Below are positions 8,528-17,844 of a stretch of DNA of 64,000 nucleotides, piece after piece (the first letter of the stretch is position 1; the number at the start of each line of letters is the position of its first letter). The notes under the pieces were generated by a model, which was not told the DNA's origin, ran no database searches, and saw only the letters and a list, made by a program, of their open reading frames with translations. The stretch comes from Blastocatellia bacterium. GTDB lineage: Bacteria > Acidobacteriota > Blastocatellia > UBA7656. The stretch spans positions 52,989-116,988 of the forward strand of contig DATENM010000018.1 in assembly GCA_035275065.1 (NCBI GenBank), given 5' to 3'. The translations under genes were made by a program, and so were the position numbers.

Positions 8528-9880
8528 TCACTCGCCCAGGTGGGCGCCCATCATCAGACCTTCGATCTCGTCAATCGTCTTCGGCACTCGCGCCGATAAA
8601 ACTTCGCAGCCGTCTTCGGTCACCAGCACGTCGTCTTCGATGCGCACGCCGATGCCGCGATAACGCGCCGGCACATCTTCGAGATCAGCGGCGACGTACA
8701 GCCCCGGCTCGATGGTCAGCACCATGCCGGGCGCTAGCCTTCGCCACTCGTCGGCGACTTTGTAAGGGCCGGCGTCGTGAACGTCCATCCCCAGCCAGTG
8801 ACTCGTGCGGTGCATATAGAATTTCTTATAGCCGCTGGGCGCGTCCGGCTGGTTCTGGTATTTGTTGCCTTCTTCGATCAACTGGTCAACATCGCCTTCG
8901 AGCAAGCCGAGCCGCACCATGCCCTCGGTCAAGACGCGCACCGCGCGGTCGTGCGGCTCGATGAAGGTCGCGCCGGGCCGCACCGCTTTGATGGCTTCGA
9001 GCTGCGCGTCGAGCACGACTTGATAGACCTCGGCCTGGGCCTCGCTGAAGGTGCCGCTCGCCGGCCAGGTGCGTGTCACGTCGCCGGTGAAGTAGCCGAA
9101 CTCTGCGCCCGCATCGATCAACAGCAGATCATCGGCTTCGATGCGGCTGTTGTTCGTCACATAATGCAGTACGGTCGCATTCGCGCCTGCCGCAACAATC
9201 GGCGCGTAGCCATGACGCGGACTGCCCTGCTTGCGAAAGACGTAGCGCAACGTCGCTTCGATCTCGTACTCGTGCATTCCGGGGCGCAACGCCCTGAGCG
9301 CCGTCAGGTGCCCGTCACAAGTGATCTCGACGGCGCGGCGCAGCGCTGCCAGGTCATCCGCCGTCTTGATCAAGCGCATCTCGTGGAGGGTGTCTGACGG
9401 ATCAATCACCGAAGTCGGGCCGACGCCGCTGCGCTGGCGCTCGCGCTGAAAGCGGCGCACCCAGCCAACCAGTCGCTCGTCGAATGTCGGGTCGCTGCCG
9501 AAGCGATAATAGATGCGCTCGGCCTTCGCCGCCAGCAGCAGCTTCGGCAATTCCTCATCGAGCTGATCGATAGTAAAGGCCGCGTCCGCGCCGTAGTCGC
9601 GCTTCGCGCCTTCGGTGCCGGCGCGCCAGCCGGTCCACACTTCGCGCTCGCGGTCTTTCGGCTGCACGAACAGCGTGAAGCGATGTTCCGGGTGGTCGGG
9701 CACCAGCACGGCGACGGCCTGAGGCTCTTCAAAGCCGGTCAGGTAATAAAAGTCTGTGTCCTGGCGGTACTCGTGCTCGACATCATTATTGCGAATCGCC
9801 GCAGGCGCGGCGGGGAAAATGGCAGCGCCCCGCTGTAGGCGCGCCATCAACTGTTCGCGCCGCTCTTTCATCGCTTGCAT
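8528..9880 (-). CDS. pepP: Xaa-Pro aminopeptidase (M24B), cytoplasmic
   Basis: Metallo-aminopeptidase of ~450 aa that removes N-terminal residues preceding proline. The N-terminal AMP-N domain contains DTDFYYLTGFEEP. The catalytic pita-bread fold shows the dinuclear metal ligands: DAGAEFGYFTGDVTRTWP (two Asp), MHRTSHWLGMDVHD (His), TIEPGLYV (Glu) and IGVRIEDDVLVT (Glu). There is no signal peptide, unlike the second M24B gene at 47066. The start is uncertain among in-frame ATGs at 9892, 9886 and 9880; the last has GGAG well spaced. It is transcribed divergently from the polA-like gene 86 bp away. Confidence 0.9.
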   Translation of the reverse strand: MQAMKERREQLMARLQRGAAIFPAAPAAIRNNDVEHEYRQDTDFYYLTGFEEPQAVAVLVPDHPEHRFTLFVQPKDREREVWTGWRAGTEGAKRDYGADAAFTIDQLDEELPKLLLAAKAERIYYRFGSDPTFDERLVGWVRRFQRERQRSGVGPTSVIDPSDTLHEMRLIKTADDLAALRRAVEITCDGHLTALRALRPGMHEYEIEATLRYVFRKQGSPRHGYAPIVAAGANATVLHYVTNNSRIEADDLLLIDAGAEFGYFTGDVTRTWPASGTFSEAQAEVYQVVLDAQLEAIKAVRPGATFIEPHDRAVRVLTEGMVRLGLLEGDVDQLIEEGNKYQNQPDAPSGYKKFYMHRTSHWLGMDVHDAGPYKVADEWRRLAPGMVLTIEPGLYVAADLEDVPARYRGIGVRIEDDVLVTEDGCEVLSARVPKTIDEIEGLMMGAHLGE

Positions 9881-9966
9881 CAGCATCTCCATAATCAAAT
9901 TGCTTGTCCACACGGTTGGTGCGAGAATTTTTAACTATATCGGGCGCGCGAAATCGGGTGCAAGCG

Positions 9967-11766
9967 ATGGGCCGGCGCGCGCGAGCGATTTCAACGGCAA
10001 AGGCGGACGAATTGAGCGACACACCTTTCACTATCGTCAACAATCGGCAAGACGCGGAACTGGCTGTGAAAGCCATCTCTACGTTCCCCGTCCTCGGCGT
10101 TGACACCGAAACCACCGGGCTTGATCCCTATCGCAGCCGCGTCCGCTTGCTGCAAATCGCCACGCCCGAACACGTCTTCGTCTTCGACCTGTTCGCTTAT
10201 GCGGCGCTTGCCGATGCAAAGCTGCGCCAGTTGTTCGCCGACCCGCAGGTCATCAAGGTCTTCCACAATGCCAAGTTCGATTTGAAGATGCTGCTCCATC
10301 ACTTCGAGGTCGAAGTGCGCGGCGTCTTCGACACGCTGCTCGCCAGCCAGTTGATCGCCGCGGGCCGCAGCGAAGACCGGCACTCGCTGGCCGCCGTCGT
10401 CGAGCGCTACCTCGATCAGACGGTAGACAAATCGATGCAGGTGAGCGACTGGTCGAGAGAGTTATCTCCGCTACAGGTCGAGTATGCGGCAAAGGACGCG
10501 GCGCTGCTGCTGCCGCTGCGCGAGGCGGTCACTGAAAGGCTCGCAGAGCTCGGCCTTGCGGAAGCGGCGCGCCTCGAAATGGATTGCGTACTGCCGATTG
10601 CCGCGATGGAGCTGGCCGGCATGGCGATTGACGTGACGTGCTGGCGGGCGCTGGTGGTGAATCTCGAACGCGCCCACGACGCGCTTTCGGCCGAGCTGCG
10701 CCGCGAGCTGTCGGCGGGCATTCCGCAGTTGTCGCTCTTTGACGAGCCGCCGAAGATCAATGTGGACAGCCCTGCACAGGTGACCGAGGCGCTGGCGCGC
10801 ATGGGCATCAAGGTTGAAGGCACACGCAACTGGCAGCTTGAGCCGCTGGCGAAAGAGCATCCGGCGGTCGCACGCCTGCTGGAATATCGCAGCGTACAAA
10901 AGTTGCTCTCAAGCTATGGCACAGCCATCCTCGATCACGTTCACCCGGTGACCGGGCGCATCCACGCAGACTTTCAGCAAATCGGCGCAACCGGCGGGCG
11001 CATGGCCTGTTCAAAGCCGAATCTGCAACAGGTGCCGAACACGCCGGAGTACCGCTCATGTTTTCGCGCTCCCGCCGGGCGCAAGCTGGTGATCGCCGAC
11101 TATTCACAGATCGAGCTGCGCATCCTCGCCGACTGGTCGCAGGACACGGCGCTGGTCAAAGCTCTGCTGTCGGGCGAAGACCTGCATTGTGTGACCGCCA
11201 GCCAGATGTTCGGCATCGCGCTTGACGAGGTGACGAAAGCGCAGCGCGCCGCCGCCAAGCAGTTGAACTACGGCATCATGTACGGGCTGGGCGCGCCGGG
11301 ACTGGCAGCGCGGATTGATTGCGCCCCGGAAGAGGCCGAGGGGTTGATCCGCAAATACTTCGCGGCCTATAGCGGCGTCGCGGCCTTCCTGCGCGAGGCC
11401 GCCGACCGCGCCATCACTCAGCGCGAGAGCCGCACGCGCTCTGGAAGGTTGATTACTTTTTCGTTTGATTCCGGTGATCGCTCACAGGTCGCGGCGAATC
11501 AACGGCTCGGCAAAAATGCGCCCATCCAGGGGAGCAGTGCCGACATCATCAAGCGCGCCCTGGCGTTGATTTACGACGCGCTGCACCCGTTTGACGCGCG
11601 CATCGTCAACTGCATTCACGACGAGATTGTCATCGAGGTGGCCGAGTCGCAGGCGGGTGAGGTGGCTTCGCTGCTCGATCACCAGATGGTCGCGGCGGCG
11701 CGCGAGTTCATCAGCAGCGTGCCGGTCACGGTTGATGCGATCATCAGCGATGCCTGGTTGAAGTAG
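9967..11766 (+). CDS. polA: DNA polymerase I lacking the 5' nuclease: 3'-5' exonuclease + family A polymerase
   Basis: 599 aa from ATG 9967, so the 5'-3' nuclease domain of standard PolA is absent. The exonuclease domain has all three motifs: VDTETTGLDP (Exo I), FHNAKFDLKML (Exo II) and YAAKDAALLL (Exo III). The polymerase domain has motif A (IADYSQIELRI), motif B (RAAAKQLNYGIMYG, with Tyr in place of the usual Phe) and motif C (CIHDEIVIEV). All catalytic acidic residues are present, so both activities are predicted. Such exo-pol forms exist in several bacterial phyla and in T7-like phages. A separate 5' nuclease would be needed elsewhere for Okazaki processing. Confidence 0.92.
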   Translation: MGRRARAISTAKADELSDTPFTIVNNRQDAELAVKAISTFPVLGVDTETTGLDPYRSRVRLLQIATPEHVFVFDLFAYAALADAKLRQLFADPQVIKVFHNAKFDLKMLLHHFEVEVRGVFDTLLASQLIAAGRSEDRHSLAAVVERYLDQTVDKSMQVSDWSRELSPLQVEYAAKDAALLLPLREAVTERLAELGLAEAARLEMDCVLPIAAMELAGMAIDVTCWRALVVNLERAHDALSAELRRELSAGIPQLSLFDEPPKINVDSPAQVTEALARMGIKVEGTRNWQLEPLAKEHPAVARLLEYRSVQKLLSSYGTAILDHVHPVTGRIHADFQQIGATGGRMACSKPNLQQVPNTPEYRSCFRAPAGRKLVIADYSQIELRILADWSQDTALVKALLSGEDLHCVTASQMFGIALDEVTKAQRAAAKQLNYGIMYGLGAPGLAARIDCAPEEAEGLIRKYFAAYSGVAAFLREAADRAITQRESRTRSGRLITFSFDSGDRSQVAANQRLGKNAPIQGSSADIIKRALALIYDALHPFDARIVNCIHDEIVIEVAESQAGEVASLLDHQMVAAAREFISSVPVTVDAIISDAWLK

Positions 11767-11784
11767 AAGCGGTAAGCCAAAAAT

Positions 11785-11831
11785 CGAAAAGCGTCGCCGA
11801 CTGCTCTGTCTATAGTCTGCGGCGCTTTTCG
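11785..11831. terminator. Bidirectional terminator between convergent genes
   Basis: The inverted repeat CGAAAAGCG...CGCTTTTCG, with further CGCCG/CGGCG pairing inside, sits just after the polA stop and just before the stop of the convergent TPR gene. A- and T-rich stem ends allow termination in both directions. Confidence 0.55.
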
Positions 11832-11832
11832 C

Positions 11833-12888
11833 TTAGGAGGTATAGGCACTGCTACATGAACAGCCATCAATTTTCGTCTGCGGTGGAAAGAGGGTCGAGG
11901 TGCTGAAAAGCGCCGCCAGGTGGCGTTCGGCTTCGGCCTTCCAGTTCGCGTCGGTTGCCGAGCCGAGGAACTGTTGCCAGTCGCGCCGCGCTTCACTGTA
12001 GCGCACGGCACTCTCGTAGGCGAGGGCACGGTTGAACAGCGCCTCGCTGTAGGCGGGCGTGATCTCTAGCGCGCGGCTGAAACTGTCAATCGCCGCGTCA
12101 TAACTCTGTAGCTGAAACTGCGCCACGCCGAGATCATTGAAGAGTTCGGCGGTCTCGACGCCGCGCGCCCGCAACGATGTCAGGATCGCCTGCGCCTGCC
12201 GCGCCTGTTCAGGGCGGTCAAAGGCGAGGTAGGCGCGCGCGAGCATCTGCCGCATCTCGGTAGAGGCATCGGCGCTTTCAGCGGCGCGCAATTCGCCCAG
12301 GGCGCGATTCAAATAAAAGTCGGGCGAGTCGTTGCTGCCGCGCGTCGCCACATAGGGCGAGTAATCAAAACCACCCGAAAAGCGAGTGGCGCTGCGCCGT
12401 TCGCCTTTCATCGCCTGGGCCAGCGATTGCCGCGCCGCGTCGCTCGCCGGCTGGCTACGCATCATTAAGTAGATGCCGCCTACAATCACTGCACAGATGA
12501 TCATGGCCGCGGCGGCAAGCGGCATCCGAAAGCGATAAGCCCAGCCGCGACGCGGCGCGGGGTCGGTTTTTTTACCCGTGACGGGCGCGGCGTTGCGGCC
12601 TTCGCTCGCTTCGATCATTTGCAACACTCGCGCCGTCTGCTGTTGAACCTCGGTGCTCGACGGCGGCGGCAGCTCGGCCAGCTCAGCTTCAGGAAAGCGC
12701 GCCAGCACGACGAGCAGTTCACGGCAATCCTCGCACCCGGCAAAATGCTGTTCCAGGCGGTCCCGCAAGGCGGCGGGCAATCGGTTTTCGGTGTAATTGA
12801 GGATGTCGGATTCGGTCGGGCAGGCAGTGGCGTCGGCGCGCGGTGGCTTGCTGCCAAGCAAGTTTTGCAATGATTCGGTAAAGCCCAT
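11833..12888 (-). CDS. Anti-sigma-factor-like zinc-finger membrane protein with TPRs
   Basis: 351 aa with GGGAGAAGAG before ATG 12888. The N-terminal ~60 residues carry the zinc-finger anti-sigma motif (LEQHFAGCEDCRELL, H-x3-C-x2-C). A single membrane helix follows at about residues 125-147 (LAAAAMIICAVIVGGIYLMM). The C-terminal half has TPRs (ELFNDLGVAQFQLQSYDAAI; YSEALFNRALAYESAVRYSE). It ends in an unusual Cys-containing tail, DGCSCSSAYTS. This layout puts the finger in the cytoplasm and the TPRs outside. No ECF sigma gene is adjacent, so its partner is unknown. Confidence 0.78.
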   Translation of the reverse strand: MGFTESLQNLLGSKPPRADATACPTESDILNYTENRLPAALRDRLEQHFAGCEDCRELLVVLARFPEAELAELPPPSSTEVQQQTARVLQMIEASEGRNAAPVTGKKTDPAPRRGWAYRFRMPLAAAAMIICAVIVGGIYLMMRSQPASDAARQSLAQAMKGERRSATRFSGGFDYSPYVATRGSNDSPDFYLNRALGELRAAESADASTEMRQMLARAYLAFDRPEQARQAQAILTSLRARGVETAELFNDLGVAQFQLQSYDAAIDSFSRALEITPAYSEALFNRALAYESAVRYSEARRDWQQFLGSATDANWKAEAERHLAALFSTSTLFPPQTKIDGCSCSSAYTS

Positions 12889-13148
12889 CTCTCTTCTCCC
12901 AGGATCGTGCAGTTATTTAAGCGGCTGTGTCTTATTAATATTCAGCGCATCAAACCGGCGGCGGATGGTGCCGGCTCTGTCCACTGGCTGAGAACTTCAG
13001 ACAATCAATCGCGGCTGTCAGGTGGCTGCGTCGCTTCCAGCGCCGGCGCGGCCCGTGGAGCAGTTTTTTCTGCCCTCATAAAGGATAGACGGAGAAAGTA
13101 GGCCAATTCGTGCGAAAATTTTTCGTCCGGGCGATTTTTTTTTGCGTC

Positions 13149-13385
13149 TCAGGCCCGCCGCGCCTTTTGCTCCAGGCATTGACGCGAGCAGAAATCGCGT
13201 CCGCCAACGGCCAGGGCACTGCTTTGGGTAATAAACATCCCGCAACTCTCACAACGCACCATCGAGGCGGCCCGCGCCCCACGCCCGCCACGGCTGGCGC
13301 GCGCCGGCGACGGCGTCACCAGCCAGCGCACAAAGCGCCAGGCCAGGTAAGCAAGAACGCAGTAAAAAATGAATCTAAATAACAT
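13149..13385 (-). CDS. PP0621-type small membrane protein with zinc-ribbon tail
   Basis: 78 aa. A single N-terminal membrane helix (IFYCVLAYLAWRFVRWLV) is followed by an Arg/Gly/Ala linker and a compact C-terminal motif, MVRCESCGMFITQSSAL...GRDFCSRQC. This has the C-x2-C...C-x3-C spacing of the PP0621 family. Its function is unknown; metal binding is likely. It begins 6 bp after the stop of the upstream TPR protein gene, so the two are probably one transcript. Confidence 0.75.
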   Translation of the reverse strand: MLFRFIFYCVLAYLAWRFVRWLVTPSPARASRGGRGARAASMVRCESCGMFITQSSALAVGGRDFCSRQCLEQKARRA

Positions 13386-13391
13386 TTCGGC

Positions 13392-14129
13392 TTACTGCTC
13401 TTTCGGAATCGTCACCGGCTTGCCGGCTTTCAAGTCCGTCAGCATGTTCTGCAAAGCGCCGAGCCGCTTGTTGGCCGGGTCGGCGTCGCGCAGGCGATTG
13501 AGCGCGTCTTCGGTGCCCGCCGCGTCGCGCTTGACGGCGTAGGCTTCGACCAGGTGGCCGAGCGCGTGAGCGTCTTTGGCGTTCGCCTTCAGAGCGATCT
13601 GCAATTCCTGGATGGCGCGGTCGGGTTGCGGCGGCTGGCGCTGAATCAGCGACGACGCCATCTCGATATGCAGCGCCGTGTTATTCGGCTCGATCTCTAC
13701 AGAGCGCCGGAACCAGGTGTCGGCTTCGTCATACTGTTTCTGATCGGCGTAGTAGGTGGCGATCAACGGCAGCGCCCCCAGCAACTGCTGATTGGTCTTG
13801 AACTCGTCGGGCTTGAGCGCATAAGCCTTCTTGAGATAGTCAACCGTTTCGGCCTCTTTGCCGCTCTGGAAGTAGACGCCGGCGGCGTCAATCTGCGCCT
13901 GAAAATCTTGCGGGTTATTCTTGGCCTTAGCGATGACCTGCTGCACCTGGCCCATCACCGCCTGCTGATCGCCTGAGTTGCCCGCCGCCGGCATGCTGCC
14001 CGGCATGGCGCTCGCCGTCGGCTCGACCGCCGGCGCGTGATTGCGATTGTAACTTGAAACCCAGAGGAAGCTGATGAAGAAGCCGACAGCCAGCCCCGCA
14101 AGGCCGACAAAATACTTGGTGTTGTTCAC
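13392..14129 (-). CDS. TPR membrane protein (CcmH/NrfG-like repeats)
   Basis: 245 aa from a GTG at 14129 with GGAGAGG 6 nt upstream. Any longer reading frame would run into the RNase P RNA gene and is rejected. An N-terminal membrane anchor (YFVGLAGLAVGFFISFLWVS) is followed by a low-complexity linker and about four TPRs (for example YDEADTWFRRSVEIEPNNTA). It ends with TVTIPKEQ-like residues (KPVTIPKEQ). It lies ~64 nt downstream of the mature RNase P RNA 3' end on the same strand, so it may be served by read-through from the rnpB promoter. The exact role is unknown. Confidence 0.8.
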   Translation of the reverse strand: MNNTKYFVGLAGLAVGFFISFLWVSSYNRNHAPAVEPTASAMPGSMPAAGNSGDQQAVMGQVQQVIAKAKNNPQDFQAQIDAAGVYFQSGKEAETVDYLKKAYALKPDEFKTNQQLLGALPLIATYYADQKQYDEADTWFRRSVEIEPNNTALHIEMASSLIQRQPPQPDRAIQELQIALKANAKDAHALGHLVEAYAVKRDAAGTEDALNRLRDADPANKRLGALQNMLTDLKAGKPVTIPKEQ

Positions 14130-14192
14130 GATGCCTCTCCGAAGCCAATCAACCTTGCGAGCGCCGCCGCATCCAGCCTGCGGGGCGCTCAC

Positions 14193-14698
14193 GCTTTGGA
14201 GTGAATCTGTAAGCCGAATTCTGTTCCGCCTCTCTTTGTATTCAGCGTCGCCCGAAGGCGCGCCGGCGTGAGCATAAGAGAAGCGGCGACGGTCATTCAT
14301 CTAGGCGGCGGATTGCTCCGCGCGCTCAAGCGACCTACCCGGAGACTGTCGCGCGCCGCGCAGGCCGTAGCCTGTCGCAAGCGCGCATCGGACGGGCCGT
14401 CCTGATGACGTCTCCCTATTTGGTCTTGCACCACGGAGAGTTTGCCTAGCCACAGTGTGTCGCCACCTGTGCTGGTAGGCTCTTACATTAAGCCTTGCGG
14501 CCCTACCGTTTCACCCATCACCTGATCTGCCGGCCCTTGCGGGCGTGCAGCCATCGGCTGGTCTGTTCTCTGTTGCACTTGTCGTCGGGTCGCCCCGCCT
14601 GGCCGTTAGCCAGTCCGTTGCCCTAGTGGTGTTCGGACTTTCCTCTCGCCCGCTGATTCGTCAGCGGGCCAGCAACCGCCCGATTCACTCCAAAGATC
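14193..14698 (-). ncRNA. rnpB: RNase P RNA, A type
   Basis: Catalytic RNA that matures tRNA 5' ends. On the minus strand it contains the universally conserved GAGGAAAGTCCGAACACC near the 5' end and ACAGAATTCGGCTTACAG at the 3' end. GGTGAAACGGTAGGGC and similar core segments lie between. Helix P1 is formed by CTTTGGAGTGAAT (14695-14683) and ATTCACTCCAAAG (14206-14194), a perfect 13-bp pairing that fixes both ends to within a few bases. A TATAAT box is correctly placed upstream. The following gene is a TPR membrane protein. Confidence 0.95.
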
Positions 14699-14706
14699 CG
14701 TTGATG

Positions 14707-14735
14707 ATTATAACACAGCGACGCCGCGCCGCTGT
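14707..14735 (-). promoter_or_regulatory. Sigma70-type promoter of rnpB
   Basis: A perfect TATAAT (minus strand, 14712-14707) sits 8-9 nt ahead of the RNase P RNA 5' end. A weak -35 (ACAGCG) lies 17 bp upstream. Position and sequence agree with the RNA ends inferred from P1. Confidence 0.7.
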
Positions 14736-14807
14736 AGCGCGGCAAAGAAGAAGGCGGAGCCGCACCGCAGCCCCGCCCATCGCGTTTCGCGTTTTGTAAT
14801 TAACGCC

Positions 14808-17489
14808 TCACTCGTCGTTGCTGCCGGCGACCGCCGCGCTCCCGTCCGGGCGGTATGGCGCGGACGCCACCTGACCGGGATTGACGACGCGCAAGGTATA
14901 ATCGCCGAGCGCCTCAAGCACACGCGACGAGATGACCACCGTGGCGCGGTCGGCGCGCAGCGATTCGGGCATCGCCTGTCGCACCACCGCATCACCTTTG
15001 ACGAACTCGACCAGCGCGCCGCGCCGGAAGTTTGCGCCGGCAATCACTAGCCGCACCTGTCGAGCGTTTTCAGCAAGCGCTTCGAACTGCACACCGGCGA
15101 CCACCGGCCCGACGACGTTGAGTGCCGCCTTTTGCGAGGTGACGCCGTCGCCGCTATTTGGATTGACCACATTGAATTCGAGCTGGCCCGGCTGTTCGAG
15201 CAATTTCTTCAATTCGTCCTTCAGCGTGATGACCAGATGTGTGCGGTCGCGGAAGCGCACCTGCGGTCGCGCTAGTTGCAGGTTGAAGTCGCGCCCGTTG
15301 CCGACATAGACGCGCGCGCCACGCCGAAAATCCTTGCCGCGAATATCTACGCGCGCCTTCACGGTTCCCGCCATCACTTGTTTCTGCGCGAAGCTGACGA
15401 TCTGCGGCGCATGCACGTCAATCGTCGCCGCGTCGCTTGCCGCGCCTTCCGGGTTGCGCACCGTCACGGCGAGCTTGCCCGCCTCCTGCGTGAACTGTTG
15501 GGGAACGCGAACGTTGATCAGCGAGCGCCCGGTCAGGTGAAAGGCACTGGCGGGCAGCGCCTGGCCATTGATTTCGACCGCCGCCCCGTTGCGGAAGTTT
15601 GCGCCGCGAATCCGCAAGCCGAACGCGCCGTCGCCGGCAACCACGTTACTGTTCACCGGTGCCAATTCCGTGATGCGCGGCCCGTAAATCAACAGGTCTT
15701 TATTGTTCGCCGATACCAGATCAGAGACCGCCAGATCGCGCACCAGGACTCTCAACTCTCCCGGCGACTGCAATAGGTCGGCAGGCACCAGCGCCTGAAG
15801 CGTGCCGGCATTCACCTGCTGGGTGTCGAGGGCACGTCCGGCAACGAAGATGGTCGAGCTGGCGCGAAAGTTTCGGCCTGTAACTTTCAGCACAAAAGGG
15901 GCGCTCGGCCCGGCGACTTCCGCCGGACGAACGTCGTCGAGAATGGGCGCGCCGGGCCGCACCACGCGCAATTCATGCGGCGCGGAGAGCGTGCCGTTCG
16001 CGCCTTTGACTTGAATGCTGATGCTTTTGACTTCGTCAAACAGAGAGCGCGGCAGGCGGGCTTCCAGGGCGCGACCGTTCTGCGCAACTTCAGCCGCCAT
16101 CTCGACACCGTTGACGAGGATCGAAGCGCCATCGCCGAGCCGCTGTCCGGCGACGACGAGTTGCAGATTCTTTAAACGCCCCTGCTCGACTTCGGCAGGC
16201 CGCAAGGATTCGATCAGCGGCGCGTTCGGGTCGGGGGTGTCGGGCTTGATCAGGTCGAAGTTGATGACGATGATCTCGTCGCCGCCCTGCGACGAGTGAA
16301 CCGCCGCGACCGTCTGCGTCTTTTCGCTCAAGGCCAGGCGGCGCAGCTCGCTGCCGATAGCCTGGTAAGACTCCAGCTCGCCGGTCTCGGTGTTGAAGGC
16401 GAACAGCACACCCGTAGCCGAGGTTACAAACGCCACCGAGGCGTCGGAGGTGAAGGCAACGTTGTTGGCGCGCGAAAATTCAATGCCCTCGGGTGGCGCA
16501 AACTCCGATTGCGCGAACAGGCGTGCGTGCTGGCTCTTGAGGATGGTGACTCCGCCGCGCTTGTCGCTCCCCTCGCGGCGCAGGTTGGTGACGGCCAGCA
16601 GCTCGCGGCCCTCGGCGGCGCGCGCCGTCGTCAGGCGGTGCGGCGAGCTTGCGGCGATGGCGTCGAGCAGGATGCCGCTGTCGCTATCGAGCGCAAAGAC
16701 CTGCTCGCCCTCGGCGGCAGCAATATAAACCATGCGTCCGTCGCCGCTGAAAGCCGGGTTGTTGGCTTCGTCAAAGCGCCCGCCGGACGGCGAAAACGTC
16801 CCGACCTGCGCGAGCGCCCCTTGCCCGTCAAGGTTGAACAGCGACAAGGTATTTGCCGCGACGCTTGCGACCGCCACTCGGCGCGTCTTGCCATCATCGA
16901 ACAGAGCGACTTCCGATGGCTTGCCGTCGAGCTTCGCTTGCGCGATCACCTGCCCTGTCTCTACGTCGAAGGCAAAGAGCGCTTGTTCTTCGCCGCTTGA
17001 AGCGATCAGGCAGAGCTTGCCGTCGCTGGTCAGCAGGGCGCGCGTCGCCTGCGTCAAGGTGGCCTTACCGGGCAGGACGAGCAGCGCTTGCAGCTCAAGC
17101 TGTTTGGCGCGCGTGGCGTCGATGATGCTGATGGTCGCGGGGTGGCCGTCCGCAGGATCATTCGCAGATGGCGCGGCGAGCAGGCGGCGGCCCGCGGTTT
17201 CGACCAGCGAAAGCGGGCCGACCGATTCGCCGACAACCAGAGACGACATCACGCGCCCTGACGCCACGTTGAAGCAGACGACCGCGCCCGCCGTTACCGA
17301 CGAAACGAAGCCGACCTTGCCGCTACTGGCGATCAGCGGCTGCGCGAACTCGTCGAGGATCATCGTCCGCGGCAGCGCCACGGCGCGGCGCGCGCCGAGT
17401 TTGGCCTGGCGGTCGCTCGCCTGCACGACGACGAAGCTCAACAAGAGCAGGCACGCAATCAGGGTCGCAAGTTTTTGATTGAATCTCAC
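14808..17489 (-). CDS. Secreted beta-propeller protein with multiple IPT/TIG domains
   Basis: 893 aa from a GTG at 17489 with GGGAGA upstream. A signal peptide (LATLIACLLLLSFVVVQA) is followed by a ~380-residue YVTN/lactonase-like beta-propeller (repeats such as NNPAFSGDGRMVYIAAAEGE and NNVAFTSDASVAFVTSATG). Four to five IPT/TIG immunoglobulin-like repeats follow (PDDVRPAEVAGPSAPF-like, ITELAPVNSNVVAGDGAFGL, FRRGARVYVG). No catalytic residues can be identified. A cell-surface or adhesive role is inferred from this architecture, which is common in Acidobacteriota. It is encoded upstream of rnpB on the same strand. Confidence 0.78.
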   Translation of the reverse strand: MRFNQKLATLIACLLLLSFVVVQASDRQAKLGARRAVALPRTMILDEFAQPLIASSGKVGFVSSVTAGAVVCFNVASGRVMSSLVVGESVGPLSLVETAGRRLLAAPSANDPADGHPATISIIDATRAKQLELQALLVLPGKATLTQATRALLTSDGKLCLIASSGEEQALFAFDVETGQVIAQAKLDGKPSEVALFDDGKTRRVAVASVAANTLSLFNLDGQGALAQVGTFSPSGGRFDEANNPAFSGDGRMVYIAAAEGEQVFALDSDSGILLDAIAASSPHRLTTARAAEGRELLAVTNLRREGSDKRGGVTILKSQHARLFAQSEFAPPEGIEFSRANNVAFTSDASVAFVTSATGVLFAFNTETGELESYQAIGSELRRLALSEKTQTVAAVHSSQGGDEIIVINFDLIKPDTPDPNAPLIESLRPAEVEQGRLKNLQLVVAGQRLGDGASILVNGVEMAAEVAQNGRALEARLPRSLFDEVKSISIQVKGANGTLSAPHELRVVRPGAPILDDVRPAEVAGPSAPFVLKVTGRNFRASSTIFVAGRALDTQQVNAGTLQALVPADLLQSPGELRVLVRDLAVSDLVSANNKDLLIYGPRITELAPVNSNVVAGDGAFGLRIRGANFRNGAAVEINGQALPASAFHLTGRSLINVRVPQQFTQEAGKLAVTVRNPEGAASDAATIDVHAPQIVSFAQKQVMAGTVKARVDIRGKDFRRGARVYVGNGRDFNLQLARPQVRFRDRTHLVITLKDELKKLLEQPGQLEFNVVNPNSGDGVTSQKAALNVVGPVVAGVQFEALAENARQVRLVIAGANFRRGALVEFVKGDAVVRQAMPESLRADRATVVISSRVLEALGDYTLRVVNPGQVASAPYRPDGSAAVAGSNDE

Positions 17490-17612
17490 GTTGCTCTGTC
17501 TCCCAGGTCTTTATGATACCACACGCGCGGGGCGACGCGCCCGTCTTAACTTGCGGCCATCTTATGCCTTCCACGCCCACATCGCAAGAGGATTAGCGGC
17601 TGGGGGCTAGGA

Positions 17613-17672
17613 TGTAGCGCAAGGCGGTTAGCTTGCGCGAGTCGCTATGCAAGCTAACCGCCTTGCGCTACA
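17613..17672. repeat. REP-like palindrome, second long copy
   Basis: An inverted repeat with ~24-bp perfect pairing and a ~12-nt loop. Its arms are almost identical to those at 4374-4435 (core GTAGCGCAAGGCGGTTAGC). It lies in the 437-bp gene-free stretch 17490-17926, which otherwise holds only the MITE-like element at 17712-17844 and the rhodanese leader. Confidence 0.9.
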
Positions 17673-17711
17673 CGGCAAACGCAATCGATAACGGCCCCCA
17701 GTCCCTGGCCC

Positions 17712-17844
17712 CAGGGCCTATTCATTCTCGAATAACCATGGGGATATAAACCGCCAAGATGCCAAGACCGCCAAGAAAAGCTCTGTGTTCTCTTGGCGTC
17801 CTTGGCGTCTTGGCGGTTCAAGTCCGGAGAATGAATAGACCCTG
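17712..17844. mobile_element. 133-bp MITE-like element, copy 1, with target-site duplication
   Basis: Terminal inverted repeats CAGGGCCTATTCATTCTC and, at the other end, GAGAATGAATAGACCCTG (one mismatch) enclose a long internal palindrome built of CGCCAAGA-type octamers. The element is flanked by the direct repeat TCCCTGGCCC(C) at 17702-17712 and 17845-17855, a 10-11 bp target-site duplication. Copy 2 at 43920-44052 is the same length, differs at only a few positions and has a different duplicated flank. No transposase is encoded, so it must be mobilised in trans. Confidence 0.88.

Noticed and set aside
14130..14300. N-terminal extension of the TPR gene at 13392.
   Set aside because: It overlaps the 3' end of RNase P RNA, and a GTG with a good Shine-Dalgarno is present at 14129.
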